From assembly GCF_013705725.1 (NCBI RefSeq), contig NZ_CP055481.1, forward strand, positions 3,844,001 to 3,908,000: a stretch of 64,000 nucleotides of DNA, written 5' to 3'. The notes below the pieces were generated by a model, which saw nothing but the letters and a program-made list of their open reading frames with translations, did no database searches and was not told where the DNA came from. This document shows positions 28,344 to 38,219 of this stretch, piece after piece. This DNA is from Klebsiella sp. RHBSTW-00484. GTDB taxonomy: Bacteria; Pseudomonadota; Gammaproteobacteria; Enterobacterales; Enterobacteriaceae. Position 1 is the stretch's first letter; each line of letters starts with the position of its first letter. The position numbers and the translations under genes are program-made.

Positions 28344-28441
28344 ATCGTCACTTTTACTAAAAGAAAATTGGTGCGCATTATAGCCAATATGTGCCCTATG
28401 TCATAAAGTTAAAGGCTTATTTTTGAACCCAGGGGCAGCGT

Positions 28442-29551
28442 ATGGTAACGCTTTCGCGACTTTTTATTCATCCCGTTAAATCGATGCGGGGAATTGGCCT
28501 GAGTCACGCCTACGCAGGCATCAGTGGTCTGGCCTTCGATCGTATATTTATGGTGACGGAAACCGATGGCACCTTCATTACCGCTCGTCAGTTTCCGCAA
28601 ATGGTTAAGTTTATCCCCGCCCCGCTCCACGATGGCCTCCATCTGACGGCCCCGGACGGCAGCAGCGCGATGGTGCTCTTCAGCGATTTTGCGCCGCAGC
28701 AAGAGCCAACTGAAGTCTGGGGCAACCATTTTACTGCCCAGGTTGCGCCGGAGTCGGTTAACCAGTGGTTAAGCGGCTTCTTTAATCGTAGCGTTCAGCT
28801 TCGCTGGCTGGGGCCACAACTCAGCCGTCGGGTGAAACGCCATGATGCCGTTCCCCTCTCCTTCGCCGATGGTTTTCCCTACCTTTTAGCTAATGAAGCC
28901 TCCCTGCGCGATCTGCAAAATCGCTGCCCAGCCAGCGTAAGCATAGAACAATTTCGCCCGAATATGCTGGTCACTGGCGCGGCTGCCTGGGAGGAAGATA
29001 CCTGGAAAGTCGTACGTATCGGCGAGGTTGTTTTTGATGTGGCAAAACCGTGCAGCCGCTGCGTGTTTGCGACCGTCAGCCCGGAACGCGGACAAAGGCA
29101 CCCTTCTGGTGAACCCTTAAGCACGCTGCAAGGTTTTCGCACTGCGCTGGATAACGGTGATGTCGATTTCGGCCAGAATCTAATCGCCCGTAATAGCGGC
29201 GTGATCCGCGTAGGTGATGAATTGGAAGTACTGGCCCGAGGACCGGCAAAAGCCTACGGCGCCGGCGATAGCGACGATACGCTGATGCCCGATGTTCAAC
29301 AGGACGCAACGGTAGAGATTGAGTGGCAAGGGTTAAGTTTTAGCGGCAACAATCAGCAAATTTTGCTGGAGCAGTTGGAGCAACAGGGGATCCGCGTTCC
29401 TTATTCCTGCCGGGCGGGCATTTGCGGCAGCTGCCGCATCCGACTGGAAGAAGGAGAAGTTAGTGCGCTGAAGAAAAATGCGATTGGTACAGATGGCACC
29501 ATTCTGTGCTGCAGTTGCGTGCCAAAAACCGCGCTACGGCTAGCGCCTTAA
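28442..29551 (+). CDS. ycbX: YcbX, MOSC and 2Fe-2S ferredoxin-domain protein
   Basis: YcbX takes part in molybdenum-cofactor-dependent detoxification of N-hydroxylated bases. The product has 369 residues: an N-terminal MOSC_N beta-barrel (about 1-115), a MOSC domain (about 120-270, with the conserved Cys in KPCSRCVF) and a C-terminal plant-type ferredoxin domain with the cluster cysteines in [12 protein letters not shown] and CCSC. Its 3' end overlaps the convergent zapC stop by four bases. Confidence 0.94.
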   Translation: MVTLSRLFIHPVKSMRGIGLSHAYAGISGLAFDRIFMVTETDGTFITARQFPQMVKFIPAPLHDGLHLTAPDGSSAMVLFSDFAPQQEPTEVWGNHFTAQVAPESVNQWLSGFFNRSVQLRWLGPQLSRRVKRHDAVPLSFADGFPYLLANEASLRDLQNRCPASVSIEQFRPNMLVTGAAAWEEDTWKVVRIGEVVFDVAKPCSRCVFATVSPERGQRHPSGEPLSTLQGFRTALDNGDVDFGQNLIARNSGVIRVGDELEVLARGPAKAYGAGDSDDTLMPDVQQDATVEIEWQGLSFSGNNQQILLEQLEQQGIRVPYSCRAGICGSCRIRLEEGEVSALKKNAIGTDGTILCCSCVPKTALRLAP

Positions 29552-30090
29552 ACTGCCTGGCCCAGGCTGTAGCTGGCTGCACCCGGCGCTGGCTGCAGCC
29601 GGTCGTTCATAATTTTAATCACGTCGCCAAGCTGCATAACCCGCCCGGCAAGCGTCAGACCGGGCTGCGCTAACAGACATAATGCCGCGTTTTCACCAGC
29701 TTCAACCACCAACAGATTCACCTGCTGCCCGGTATCGCTAAGCCAGGCGCTGGCAGCATCGCCGCCGCCGGGCTGCCAGCACTCTTCATGGGTAGTGAAA
29801 TGCCAGCTTTTCGGCATCTGCGGCTTGAGAAAGCGAATAGCGACCAGCGCATTCAATACTAATTCAGCGCGCTGCTCTTTTGATAATTCAAGATTGCGGC
29901 ATTTTTCTTCAAATGAAAAATAAAGCGCGGCATCTTCGACGCAAAATCCGGACGGAGCAAAGGCGTCGGGGGTCAGCATTCGGCGTGCGAAACGTGAACG
30001 AAATAACATGCCATTAGCCAAATCGAGCATCATACGATCGTGCTCTTCATCGTAATACCAACGCCAATTATCGTCAGGTTTAATCCGCAT
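29548..30090 (-). CDS. zapC: Cell-division protein ZapC
   Basis: ZapC binds FtsZ and bundles protofilaments to stabilise the Z-ring. The product has 180 residues, the same as E. coli, starting [20 protein letters not shown]. It is a cytoplasmic protein with no transmembrane segment. A ribosome-binding site (ggggga) lies just upstream. It lies downstream of pyrD on the same strand, with the pyrD terminator between them, and is convergent with ycbX. Confidence 0.95.
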   Translation of the reverse strand: MRIKPDDNWRWYYDEEHDRMMLDLANGMLFRSRFARRMLTPDAFAPSGFCVEDAALYFSFEEKCRNLELSKEQRAELVLNALVAIRFLKPQMPKSWHFTTHEECWQPGGGDAASAWLSDTGQQVNLLVVEAGENAALCLLAQPGLTLAGRVMQLGDVIKIMNDRLQPAPGAASYSLGQAV

Positions 30091-30204
30091 TTCTTCCCCC
30101 GTCCTCTATCACTTCCATCTGTAATTAACAGGTAAACTGCTACAGAATATTTCCAAAATTAAGAAAAGACTAAAATGTCTAAATAAGCAACAATGAAGGA
30201 ATAT

Positions 30205-30236
30205 AAAACAACCAGGGCTATAAATAAAGCCCTGGT
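30205..30236 (-). terminator. pyrD terminator
   Basis: ACCAGGGCT and AGCCCTGGT form a stem 22 bp after the pyrD stop, followed on the minus strand by tgtttta. Confidence 0.8.
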
Positions 30237-30257
30237 AGGATATAAGAAGGGAAAAGA

Positions 30258-31268
30258 TTAGATATGGGTAACAATTTCTTTAATCAGTGGCGGACCTTTA
30301 AAAATAAATCCGGAATAAATCTGCACCAATGTAGCGCCCGCAGCAATCTTTTCACGCGCTGCAATCACCGAGTCAATACCGCCAACTCCGATAATGGGCA
30401 GACGCCCCTGTAATTCCGCTGACAGCATACGGATTATTTCTGTACTCTTCAGTTGTAAAGGACGACCGCTAAGCCCGCCAGTTTCGTCGCAATTTTTCAT
30501 GCCCTGAACCAGCGACCGATCCAACGTGGTATTAGTCGCAATCACCCCATCAATATTATGTCGAACCAGACTATCGGCAACCTGGATCAATTCCTCAACA
30601 GAAAGATCCGGCGCGATCTTCACCGCCACGGGGACATATTTCTGGTGCTTCTCTTGCAGTTCGCGTTGCTTATTTTTAATACCGGAAAGTAAATCATCCA
30701 GCGCATCACCGTATTGCAAAGTACGCAGGCCAGGGGTATTCGGCGAAGAGATATTAATGGCGATATATCCGGCGTAGGCATAGATTTTATCCATACAAAT
30801 CAGATAATCATCTTTGCCTTGTTCAACTGGGGTATCTTTATTTTTACCAATGTTAATCCCCAGGATCCCGTCAAAATGGGCCTTTTTCACGTTCTCAACC
30901 AGGTTATCAACGCCGTGGTTATTAAAGCCCATGCGGTTGATCAAACCTTCGGCATCGACCAGACGGAAGATCCTCGGCTTATCGTTACCCGGCTGCGGAC
31001 GCGGCGTCACGGTACCAATTTCAATTGAGCCAAAACCCATTGCTCCGAGCGCATCAATGCACTCGCCATTTTTATCCAGCCCGGCGGCCAGACCCAGCGG
31101 GTTCTTGAATGTGAGCCCCATGCAGGTTACCGGCTTTGTCGGCACCTTTTGACGAACCAACATTTCCAGAGGTGTGCCTGAAACAAGGCGTAATTGTTTA
31201 AAGGTTACTTCATGAGCGCGCTCAGGATCGAGCTGAAAAAGGGCTTTACGAACGAAGGGGTAGTACAT
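30258..31268 (-). CDS. pyrD: Dihydroorotate dehydrogenase (quinone), class 2
   Basis: PyrD oxidises dihydroorotate to orotate with FMN and passes electrons to quinone at the inner membrane (de novo pyrimidine synthesis). The product has 336 residues, equal to E. coli. An amphipathic N-terminal helix ([20 protein letters not shown]) for membrane association precedes the FMN barrel. The catalytic Ser of class 2 enzymes lies in [10 protein letters not shown]. The start at 31268 is set by aggag and by the known N-terminus; the frame upstream belongs to the leader. Confidence 0.97.
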   Translation of the reverse strand: MYYPFVRKALFQLDPERAHEVTFKQLRLVSGTPLEMLVRQKVPTKPVTCMGLTFKNPLGLAAGLDKNGECIDALGAMGFGSIEIGTVTPRPQPGNDKPRIFRLVDAEGLINRMGFNNHGVDNLVENVKKAHFDGILGINIGKNKDTPVEQGKDDYLICMDKIYAYAGYIAINISSPNTPGLRTLQYGDALDDLLSGIKNKQRELQEKHQKYVPVAVKIAPDLSVEELIQVADSLVRHNIDGVIATNTTLDRSLVQGMKNCDETGGLSGRPLQLKSTEIIRMLSAELQGRLPIIGVGGIDSVIAAREKIAAGATLVQIYSGFIFKGPPLIKEIVTHI

Positions 31269-31273
31269 GAACT

Positions 31274-31312
31274 CTCCTGGATTCCCGGTGTGCAAACCGG
31301 GGGCGTATTATG
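31274..31312 (-). promoter_or_regulatory. pyrD start-switching promoter and hairpin leader
   Basis: The minus strand has -10 CATAAT (31312-31307), a C-rich start region, then CCCGGTTTGCACACCGGG, a hairpin that can pair close to the aggag ribosome-binding site. In E. coli pyrD, high CTP makes transcription start at C so that this hairpin blocks translation, while low CTP shifts the start to a downstream G. The same elements are visible here. Confidence 0.75.
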
Positions 31313-31364
31313 TGCGATCCACCCCGGAAAGGGAATTGACCTGCGACAAAAAATCGCATCTCAG

Positions 31365-31380
31365 ACGCAAACGTTTACTT
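31365..31380 (-). promoter_or_regulatory. Likely PurR box at pyrD
   Basis: ACGCAAACGTTTACTT matches the PurR consensus ACGCAAACGTTTGCGT at most positions. It lies about 55 bp upstream of the pyrD -10. PurR control of pyrD is known in E. coli. Confidence 0.7.
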
Positions 31381-31516
31381 TTGTCTCCCTCTTTATGCAC
31401 TTTCTGACAATTCAACGCTGGATAAATCATTTAGGGAAATAAATGCGCTCTGTCACACTGCAGCTAAATGTTATCAATTATAGATAAATGAAAATATTTA
31501 GTTATAAGGAGAGAAT

Positions 31517-32092
31517 ATGCGAGTCATAACACTTGCGGGTAGCCCGCGTTACCCTTCCCGTTCCAGTGCGCTTCTGGAATACGCCAGAGAGACACTCTCC
31601 GCTGCGGATATCGAAGTCTGCCACTGGCATCTGCAAAATTTTGCCCCGGAAGACCTGCTCTACGCACGCTTTGATAACCCCGCTCTGCATGCGCTGAATG
31701 AACAGCTTGCTGATGCTGATGGGCTGATTATCGCCACCCCGGTTTATAAAGCCTCTTTTTCCGGCGCGTTGAAGACCCTACTGGACCTGCTGCCGGAACG
31801 TGCTCTGGAAGGCAAAATCGTTCTGCCTCTGGCCACTGGCGGGACTATCGCGCATATGCTGGCGGTAGATTACGCTCTAAAACCAGTACTTAATGCTCTG
31901 AAAGCGCAAGAGATCCTTCATGGCGTCTTTGCTGATGATAGTCAGGTGACAGATTATCAACATAAACCGCAATTTACCCCAAACCTGCAAGGTCGACTCG
32001 ACCTGGCGTTAGAAACCTTCTGGCAGGCACTGCATCGCCCCAGTAGCCGCGCTCCGGCGCTGAAAAGCTTGCAACGGGTAGAGCATGTTTAA
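31517..32092 (+). CDS. ssuE: NADPH-dependent FMN reductase SsuE
   Basis: SsuE reduces FMN for the alkanesulfonate monooxygenase SsuD, allowing sulfonates to serve as sulfur source. The product has 191 residues, the same as E. coli, with a flavodoxin-like fold ([19 protein letters not shown] and [19 protein letters not shown]). It has a good ribosome-binding site (aaggaga). In K-12 the order is ssuE-ssuA-ssuD-ssuC-ssuB; here ssuC follows after 42 bp, so the flavin partner enzyme is missing from this locus. Confidence 0.94.
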   Translation: MRVITLAGSPRYPSRSSALLEYARETLSAADIEVCHWHLQNFAPEDLLYARFDNPALHALNEQLADADGLIIATPVYKASFSGALKTLLDLLPERALEGKIVLPLATGGTIAHMLAVDYALKPVLNALKAQEILHGVFADDSQVTDYQHKPQFTPNLQGRLDLALETFWQALHRPSSRAPALKSLQRVEHV

Positions 32093-32134
32093 AGGCTAAC
32101 GTTGACGCTCACACGGAAATAAAAGGAACACATC

Positions 32135-32926
32135 ATGGCGACCCTTTCGCAAAAATTCCTGATACGCGTGGCACCCTGGCTTCTGCCGGTGGGCAGCGTG
32201 ATTATCTGGCAATTCGCCTCTTCGATGGGCTGGCTATCCACCCGCATTTTGCCGTCGCCGGAAGGGGTACTTAAGGCTTTCTGGACGCTCTCCGCCAGCG
32301 GTGAACTTTGGCAACATCTGGCGATAAGCTCATGGCGAGCATTGATTGGTTTCAGCATCGGCGGATCCATTGGCCTGGTGCTGGGATTAATCAGCGGCCT
32401 GTCGCGCTGGGGTGAACGCCTGCTGGATACCTCCATTCAGATGCTGCGTAATGTGCCGCATCTTGCGCTGATTCCGCTGGTTATCTTGTGGTTCGGTATC
32501 GATGAGAGCGCCAAAATCTTCCTCGTGGCGCTGGGGACGATGTTCCCAATTTACATCAATACCTGGCACGGGATCCGCAACATCGACAGAGGACTGGTCG
32601 AGATGGCCCGTAGCTACGGTTTATCCGGCTTTGCTCTATTCCGTCATGTGATCCTCCCCGGCGCACTCCCCTCTATTATGGTCGGCATTCGCTTTGCGCT
32701 TGGCCTGATGTGGTTAACGCTGATTGTTGCCGAAACTATCTCTGCTAACGCCGGTATCGGCTACCTGGCGATGAACGCCCGCGAGTTTCTGCAAACCGAT
32801 GTCGTGGTGGTTGCCATTATTCTTTATGCCATTCTCGGCAAACTGGCCGACTTCAGCGCCCAGCTTCTGGAACGCGTCTGGCTGCGCTGGAATCCGGCTT
32901 ATCACCTTCAGGAGGCTAACGCATGA
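32135..32926 (+). CDS. ssuC: Alkanesulfonate ABC transporter permease SsuC
   Basis: The permease of the sulfonate importer has 263 residues with about six transmembrane helices and the BPD-type EAA-loop motif (about 165-185, [20 protein letters not shown]). Its start follows aaagga. It overlaps ssuB by four bases (ATGA), which suggests coupled translation. It should work with a periplasmic binding protein SsuA, but no ssuA is present here. Confidence 0.94.
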   Translation: MATLSQKFLIRVAPWLLPVGSVIIWQFASSMGWLSTRILPSPEGVLKAFWTLSASGELWQHLAISSWRALIGFSIGGSIGLVLGLISGLSRWGERLLDTSIQMLRNVPHLALIPLVILWFGIDESAKIFLVALGTMFPIYINTWHGIRNIDRGLVEMARSYGLSGFALFRHVILPGALPSIMVGIRFALGLMWLTLIVAETISANAGIGYLAMNAREFLQTDVVVVAIILYAILGKLADFSAQLLERVWLRWNPAYHLQEANA

Positions 32927-33696
32927 CGACTGCGCGTCTTAATCCGGGGATCCCGTTACTGCTTAACGGCGTGAGCAAGCGTTATGGTAGCAACACGATC
33001 CTGAATGAACTCGATCTTCATATTCCCACCGGGCAATTCGTTGCGGTAGTTGGGCGCAGCGGCGGTGGTAAGAGTACCCTGCTGCGGTTGCTGGCCGGGC
33101 TGGAAAAGCCCAATGGTGGTCAGTTGCTGGCAGGCTCAACGCCGCTGGCACAGATTCAGGACGATACCCGCATGATGTTCCAGGATTCGCGCCTGCTGCC
33201 GTGGAAATCGGTTATCGACAATGTTGGCCTCGGGCTGAAAGGCCAGTGGCGTGAGGCTGCGCTTAAGGCGCTGGCGAGCGTCGGTCTGGAGGATCGCGCC
33301 AGTGAATGGCCTGCGGCGCTTTCCGGAGGGCAGAAACAGCGCGTGGCACTGGCTCGCGCGTTAATTCATCGTCCCGGATTATTGCTGCTTGATGAGCCGC
33401 TAGGTGCACTGGATGCCCTCACCCGCCTTGAGATGCAGGATCTGATCGTCTCGCTGTGGCAGGAGCATGGATTTACCGTTCTGTTGGTGACCCATGACGT
33501 CAGCGAGGCGGTGGCCATGGCCGATCGCGTTTTGCTGATTGAAGAAGGAAAAATTGGCCTGGATCTGCTGGTAGATATTCCACGGCCCAGACGCACAGGC
33601 TCAGCGAAGCTGGCGGAACTCGAAGCGGAAGTATTGAATCGGGTGATGCAGCGCGGCAAGAATGAATCCTCGCCGCGCTTAGTGAGTCACGGTTAA
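32923..33696 (+). CDS. ssuB: Alkanesulfonate ABC transporter ATPase SsuB
   Basis: The ATPase of the sulfonate importer has 257 residues, with Walker [11 protein letters not shown]-loop [11 protein letters not shown], signature LSGGQKQR, Walker [13 protein letters not shown] and the H-loop [12 protein letters not shown]. It overlaps the ssuC stop by four bases. It is convergent with pepN. Confidence 0.95.
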   Translation: MTTARLNPGIPLLLNGVSKRYGSNTILNELDLHIPTGQFVAVVGRSGGGKSTLLRLLAGLEKPNGGQLLAGSTPLAQIQDDTRMMFQDSRLLPWKSVIDNVGLGLKGQWREAALKALASVGLEDRASEWPAALSGGQKQRVALARALIHRPGLLLLDEPLGALDALTRLEMQDLIVSLWQEHGFTVLLVTHDVSEAVAMADRVLLIEEGKIGLDLLVDIPRPRRTGSAKLAELEAEVLNRVMQRGKNESSPRLVSHG

Positions 33697-33761
33697 CAAC
33701 TGCGACGTTCCCCCGCTCGCGCTGCGCTTCGCGGGGCTACAGGTTTGGACCCGCGCTGGCG

Positions 33762-36377
33762 TTACGCCAGCGCTTTGCTGATTTTCTCGAACAGATCCCC
33801 GGAAAGATTCTCCAGGCCTTTCAACTGCTCCAGCGCCGCGCGCATCAGCGCCTGACGCTTCTCATCATAGCGTTTCAGGCGAATCAACGGCTCAATCAGA
33901 CGTGAAGCCACCTGCGGATTGCGGCTGTTCAGTTCAGTCAGCATCTCAACCAGGAACTGATAGCCGCTACCGTCTTCAGCGTGGAATGCCGCCGGATTGC
34001 TGCCGGCGAAAGCACCAATCAGCGAACGGATGCGGTTCGGGTTGCTCAGACTAAATGAACGATGATTCAGCAAGCTACGTACCGTCTCCAGCACGTTATC
34101 CGCCGGGCTGGTGGACTGCAGGATAAACCATTTGTCCATCACCAGGCCGTCCTGGTGCCATTTGTCGTCATACTCCTGCATCAACGCATCACGACACGGC
34201 AGCTGAGCCGCGACTGCCGCCGACAGCGCTGCCAGCGCATCGGTCATGTTGTCGGCATGATGATACTGCGCGGTAACCAGCTTATCCGCCAGCTCCGCAT
34301 CGCCAAACGCCAGATAACGCAGACAGGTATTACGCAGAGAGCGCTTGCCGATATCGGCATGCTCAACACGATAGCTGGCAAGCTTATTGGCGTTGTAAAT
34401 CACCAGGAACTCGTCTGCCAGCTCTTTCGCCAACGTACGGGTAAGCGCCTCGCGCACCGCCGAGATAGCGATCGGGTCAATAGTCGCGAACAGCTCGGCG
34501 ATTTCGTTGGCTGAAGGCAGGGTCAAAATCTCTGCCGCCAGCGCCGGATCGATCTTCTCATCCAGCAGAATTGCCCGGAATGCATCGGCAACGTGGACAG
34601 GCAACGACAGTGGTTGTCCCTGCTGATGACGGTTAACGTTGAGCTTGATATAAGTCGCCAACAGGCTCTGTGCTGCATCCCATCGGGAGAAATCGTTACG
34701 CGCGTGGCGCATCAGGAAAGTGAGCTGCTGATCGCTCCACTTGTACTCCAGTTTCACTGGCGCAGAGAATTCACAAAGCAGCGCGGGTACCGGCTGGAAG
34801 TAAACGTTATCGAAAACAAAGGTCTGCTCCGCCTGGGTCACATTCAGCACGTGATGTACCGGATGACCGCCTTTCTGCAACGGAATCACTTTTCCTTCGT
34901 TATCATAAAGTTCAATGTCGAACGGAATGTGCAGCGGCAGCTTCTCTGCCTGTTCAGACGTCGGCGGTGTGCGCTGGCTGATGGTCAGCGTGTACTGTTC
35001 CGTTTCCGGGTTGTAATCGTCATGAACGGCGACAATCGGCGTACCGGACTGGCTATACCAGCGGCGGAAGTGGGACAGGTCAACGTTGGAAGCATCCTCC
35101 ATCGCCTGAACAAAATCGTCGCAGGTGGCGGCGCTGCCGTCGTGGCGTTCAAAGTACAGCTGCATTCCTTTCTGGAAATTCTCTTCGCCCAGCAGAGTGT
35201 GCAGCATGCGAATGACTTCCGCGCCCTTCTCATACACCGTCAAGGTGTAAAAGTTGTTCATTTCGATAACCATATCCGGGCGGATCGGATGCGCCATCGG
35301 GCTGGCGTCTTCAGCGAACTGCATACCGCGCATGGTGCGCACGTTATTGATGCGGTTAACCGCTCGCGAGCCAAGGTCAGAGCTGAACTCCTGATCGCGG
35401 AAAACGGTCAGGCCTTCTTTCAGGCTGAGCTGGAACCAGTCGCGGCAGGTCACGCGATTGCCGGTCCAGTTATGGAAATATTCATGACCAATAACGCGTT
35501 CGATATCCAGATAGTCTTTATCAGTCGCAGTATCAGTACGCGCCAGCACGTATTTGGAGTTAAAGACGTTAAGCCCTTTGTTCTCCATCGCCCCCATGTT
35601 AAAGAAGTCGACGGCGACAATCATATAGATGTCGAGGTCATACTCGAGACCAAAGCGCGTTTCGTCCCACTTCATGGAGTTTTGCAGCGAGGTCATCGCC
35701 CACGGGGCGCGGTCAAGGTTACCGCGGTCAACGTACAGTTCCAGCGCCACTTCACGCCCGGAGCGGGTTTTGAAGGTATCGCGCAGAACATCGAAATCAC
35801 CGGCCACCAGCGCAAACAGGTAGCACGGTTTCGGGAACGGATCCTGCCACTGAATCCAGTGACGACCGTTTTCCAGCTCACCCTGGGCCACGCGGTTACC
35901 ATTGGAGAGCAGGAACGGATATTTTGTTTTATCGGCGATGATTTTGGTAGTGAAGCGCGCCAGAACGTCCGGGCGGTCCAGATACCAGGTAATATGGCGG
36001 AAACCTTCCGCTTCGCACTGGGTACACAGCGCTTCACCCGACTGGTACAGCCCTTCCAGCGCGGTATTGGCCGCCGGGCTAATTTCGTTGACGATGGTCA
36101 GGGTGAAATGTTCCGGCAACCCACAAATTACCAGTTGGTTATTTTCTTCCTTATAGTCGCTCCACGGTTGGCCATCAACCAGCAGAGAGACCAACGTCAG
36201 GTCTTCGCCATCCAGACGCAATGGCACATCAGACGTAGCCGCGTGGCGGGAGACCTTGCTCTCAGCCGTAACAACGGTTTTCGCGGCATCCAGGTCAAAG
36301 GTCAAATCAATATCGCTAATCAGATAATCCGGCGCACGGTAGTCGTGGCGGTATTTGGCTTGGGGCTGTTGTGTCAT
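33762..36377 (-). CDS. pepN: Aminopeptidase N
   Basis: PepN is the main broad-specificity M1-family zinc aminopeptidase in the cytoplasm. The product has 871 residues (870 in E. coli). The substrate-binding GAMEN motif and the zinc motif HEYFHNW, with the third ligand Glu in LKEGLTVFRDQE, are present. The stop codon lies in the loop of a small palindrome (GCTGGCG-TAA-CGCCAGC). The gene is divergent from pncB and convergent with ssuB. Confidence 0.97.
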   Translation of the reverse strand: MTQQPQAKYRHDYRAPDYLISDIDLTFDLDAAKTVVTAESKVSRHAATSDVPLRLDGEDLTLVSLLVDGQPWSDYKEENNQLVICGLPEHFTLTIVNEISPAANTALEGLYQSGEALCTQCEAEGFRHITWYLDRPDVLARFTTKIIADKTKYPFLLSNGNRVAQGELENGRHWIQWQDPFPKPCYLFALVAGDFDVLRDTFKTRSGREVALELYVDRGNLDRAPWAMTSLQNSMKWDETRFGLEYDLDIYMIVAVDFFNMGAMENKGLNVFNSKYVLARTDTATDKDYLDIERVIGHEYFHNWTGNRVTCRDWFQLSLKEGLTVFRDQEFSSDLGSRAVNRINNVRTMRGMQFAEDASPMAHPIRPDMVIEMNNFYTLTVYEKGAEVIRMLHTLLGEENFQKGMQLYFERHDGSAATCDDFVQAMEDASNVDLSHFRRWYSQSGTPIVAVHDDYNPETEQYTLTISQRTPPTSEQAEKLPLHIPFDIELYDNEGKVIPLQKGGHPVHHVLNVTQAEQTFVFDNVYFQPVPALLCEFSAPVKLEYKWSDQQLTFLMRHARNDFSRWDAAQSLLATYIKLNVNRHQQGQPLSLPVHVADAFRAILLDEKIDPALAAEILTLPSANEIAELFATIDPIAISAVREALTRTLAKELADEFLVIYNANKLASYRVEHADIGKRSLRNTCLRYLAFGDAELADKLVTAQYHHADNMTDALAALSAAVAAQLPCRDALMQEYDDKWHQDGLVMDKWFILQSTSPADNVLETVRSLLNHRSFSLSNPNRIRSLIGAFAGSNPAAFHAEDGSGYQFLVEMLTELNSRNPQVASRLIEPLIRLKRYDEKRQALMRAALEQLKGLENLSGDLFEKISKALA

Positions 36378-36705
36378 AAAAAACCTTTAGCATGTCCTGT
36401 AAAGTGTCGACTCAGTCTATTCCTGTTGCGCAAATCTCGCTATGCAGAATCTTCATCTTTTCAATGCCAAACGTGTAAATCGCTACATTTCCATAACATC
36501 AGAGGCACGAAATGCACTCGACCAGGCGCAAAGCTTGTGGTGTGATGCGTGTTCAATATATTAAACTAGGCCTCGCAAATGACCGTCAGCGTCGTCATCA
36601 GCCGTCGCCGCGGGACAGAGTCGGGTATTACAGGTATACTCCGGCTCCTTTTTACCGCTTTGGTTTTGATGGAAACGCTCCAGTGAGAGGATGCTACTGC
36701 GCACC
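36378..36705. other. pepN-pncB divergent intergenic region
   Basis: About 330 bp that must carry both promoters. No gene, RNA or well-matched operator was recognised. Confidence 0.45.
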
Positions 36706-37908
36706 ATGACCCAATTCACTTCTCCTGTACTGCACTCGCTGCTTGATACGGATGCCTACAAGCTGCACATGCAGCAGGCTGTCTTCCACCGCTACAATGA
36801 TGTACAGGTCGCGGCAGAGTTCCGCTGCCGTGGGGACGATTTGCTCGGCATCTATGCCGATGCGATTCACGAACAGGTTGAGACGATGCGCGACCTGAAG
36901 TTACAGGACGATGAATATCACTGGTTGTCGAGCCTGCCATTCTTTTCGCAAGACTACCTCGACTGGCTGCGCGACTTCCGCTATGACCCGCGCCAGGTTT
37001 CCGTCACTAATGATAACGGTAAGCTCAATATTCGCCTCTCAGGCCCATGGCGTGAAGTTATCATGTGGGAAGTTCCGCTGCTGGCGGTGATAAGCGAGCT
37101 GGTCCATCATTATCGTTCGCCTGAAATTAGCGTTGATTTAGCGCTGGAAACCCTCGAGCAAAAGCTTACCGATTTCAACCATTTCACCGCGGATATTGAT
37201 ATGTCCGGCTTCCGCCTGATGGATTTCGGTACCCGCCGCCGATTTTCGCGCGAAGTGCAGCAGGCCATTGTTAAGCGCTTGCAGCAGGAGAAGTGGTTTG
37301 TCGGCACCAGCAACTATGATCTGGCGCGTCGTCTGGACCTGACGCCGATGGGAACCCAGGCGCATGAATGGTTCCAGGCGCATCAGCAAATCAGCCCAAA
37401 TCTTGCCAGTAGCCAACGCGCCGCTCTCGCCGCCTGGCTGGAAGAGTATCCTGACCAGTTGGGTATTGCCCTGACCGACTGCATTACAATGGATGCTTTC
37501 CTGCGTGATTTCGGCCCGGAATTTGCGACCCGCTATCAGGGACTACGCCATGATTCCGGAGACCCGGTTGAATGGGGCGAGAAAGCAATTGCCCACTACC
37601 AAAAACTGGGCATTGACCCGCTAAGTAAAGTGTTGGTGTTTTCCGATAATCTCGACCTGACGAAAGCGGTCGACTTATATCGCCACTTCTCATCGCGGGT
37701 GAATCTGAGCTTTGGTATCGGTACCCGTCTGACCTGCGATATTCCGCAGGTTAAGCCGCTGAATATCGTTATCAAGTTAGTGGAGTGCAACGGTAAGCCG
37801 GTGGCGAAACTTTCCGACAGCCCGGGGAAAACCATTTGTCACGATAAAGCGTTCGTGCGCGCGCTGCGTAAGGCGTTTGACCTGCCGCCGATTAAAAAGG
37901 CCAGCTAA
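36706..37908 (+). CDS. pncB: Nicotinate phosphoribosyltransferase
   Basis: PncB makes nicotinate mononucleotide from nicotinate and PRPP with ATP (NAD salvage). The product has 400 residues, the same as E. coli, including the conserved [11 protein letters not shown] segment with the nearby phosphorylatable-His region and the phosphate-binding LRHDSGDP. The start at 36706 ([20 protein letters not shown]) matches the family; an ATG five codons upstream touches the gagagg sequence and is less likely. Confidence 0.95.
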   Translation: MTQFTSPVLHSLLDTDAYKLHMQQAVFHRYNDVQVAAEFRCRGDDLLGIYADAIHEQVETMRDLKLQDDEYHWLSSLPFFSQDYLDWLRDFRYDPRQVSVTNDNGKLNIRLSGPWREVIMWEVPLLAVISELVHHYRSPEISVDLALETLEQKLTDFNHFTADIDMSGFRLMDFGTRRRFSREVQQAIVKRLQQEKWFVGTSNYDLARRLDLTPMGTQAHEWFQAHQQISPNLASSQRAALAAWLEEYPDQLGIALTDCITMDAFLRDFGPEFATRYQGLRHDSGDPVEWGEKAIAHYQKLGIDPLSKVLVFSDNLDLTKAVDLYRHFSSRVNLSFGIGTRLTCDIPQVKPLNIVIKLVECNGKPVAKLSDSPGKTICHDKAFVRALRKAFDLPPIKKAS

Positions 37909-37920
37909 GTTTGGATGAAA

Positions 37921-37950
37921 AAATGCGTCCGCAGAAACGGACGCATTTTA
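37921..37950 (+). terminator. pncB terminator
   Basis: AAATGCGTCC and GGACGCATTT form a stem with an eight-base loop, followed by tatt, 12 bp after the stop. Confidence 0.85.
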
Positions 37951-38161
37951 TTAACCTCGGTTTATCACCCCGCATATCATCAATCTTTCAGAGCCATGTT
38001 TCCGATGTAAAACGCCATATATAAGATGACGGCGATAGTTGCATCACGCTTAATATCAGGCTCTAACGCGGCAAAGAAGACCATCTCCCCATTTATTTAC
38101 TAAAACTCCCCCTTCTCGTGCGAAATCTGCTTGTCTGATGGAAGATGACAGGTAACATAGA

Positions 38162-38193
38162 TATCCCCCCACTGAAGGGGGATACAGATTTTT
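38162..38193 (+). terminator. Attenuator-like hairpin in the asnS leader
   Basis: TATCCCCC and GGGGGATA form a perfect 8-bp stem with loop CACTGAA. A run of five T follows after caga, 27 bp before the asnS start. It looks like an intrinsic terminator placed between the promoter and the gene. The region from 37951 to 38161 has no gene. Confidence 0.5.
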
Positions 38194-38219
38194 CTATTGG
38201 ACTATAAAGAGAGACTATT

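Noticed and set aside
33709..33775. GC-rich palindromes between ssuB and pepN as terminators
   Set aside because: No T run is present on either strand. One palindrome includes the pepN stop codon itself.
34593..36545. 650-codon plus-strand frame opposite pepN
   Set aside because: It is antisense to the well-conserved aminopeptidase gene and shows no domain.
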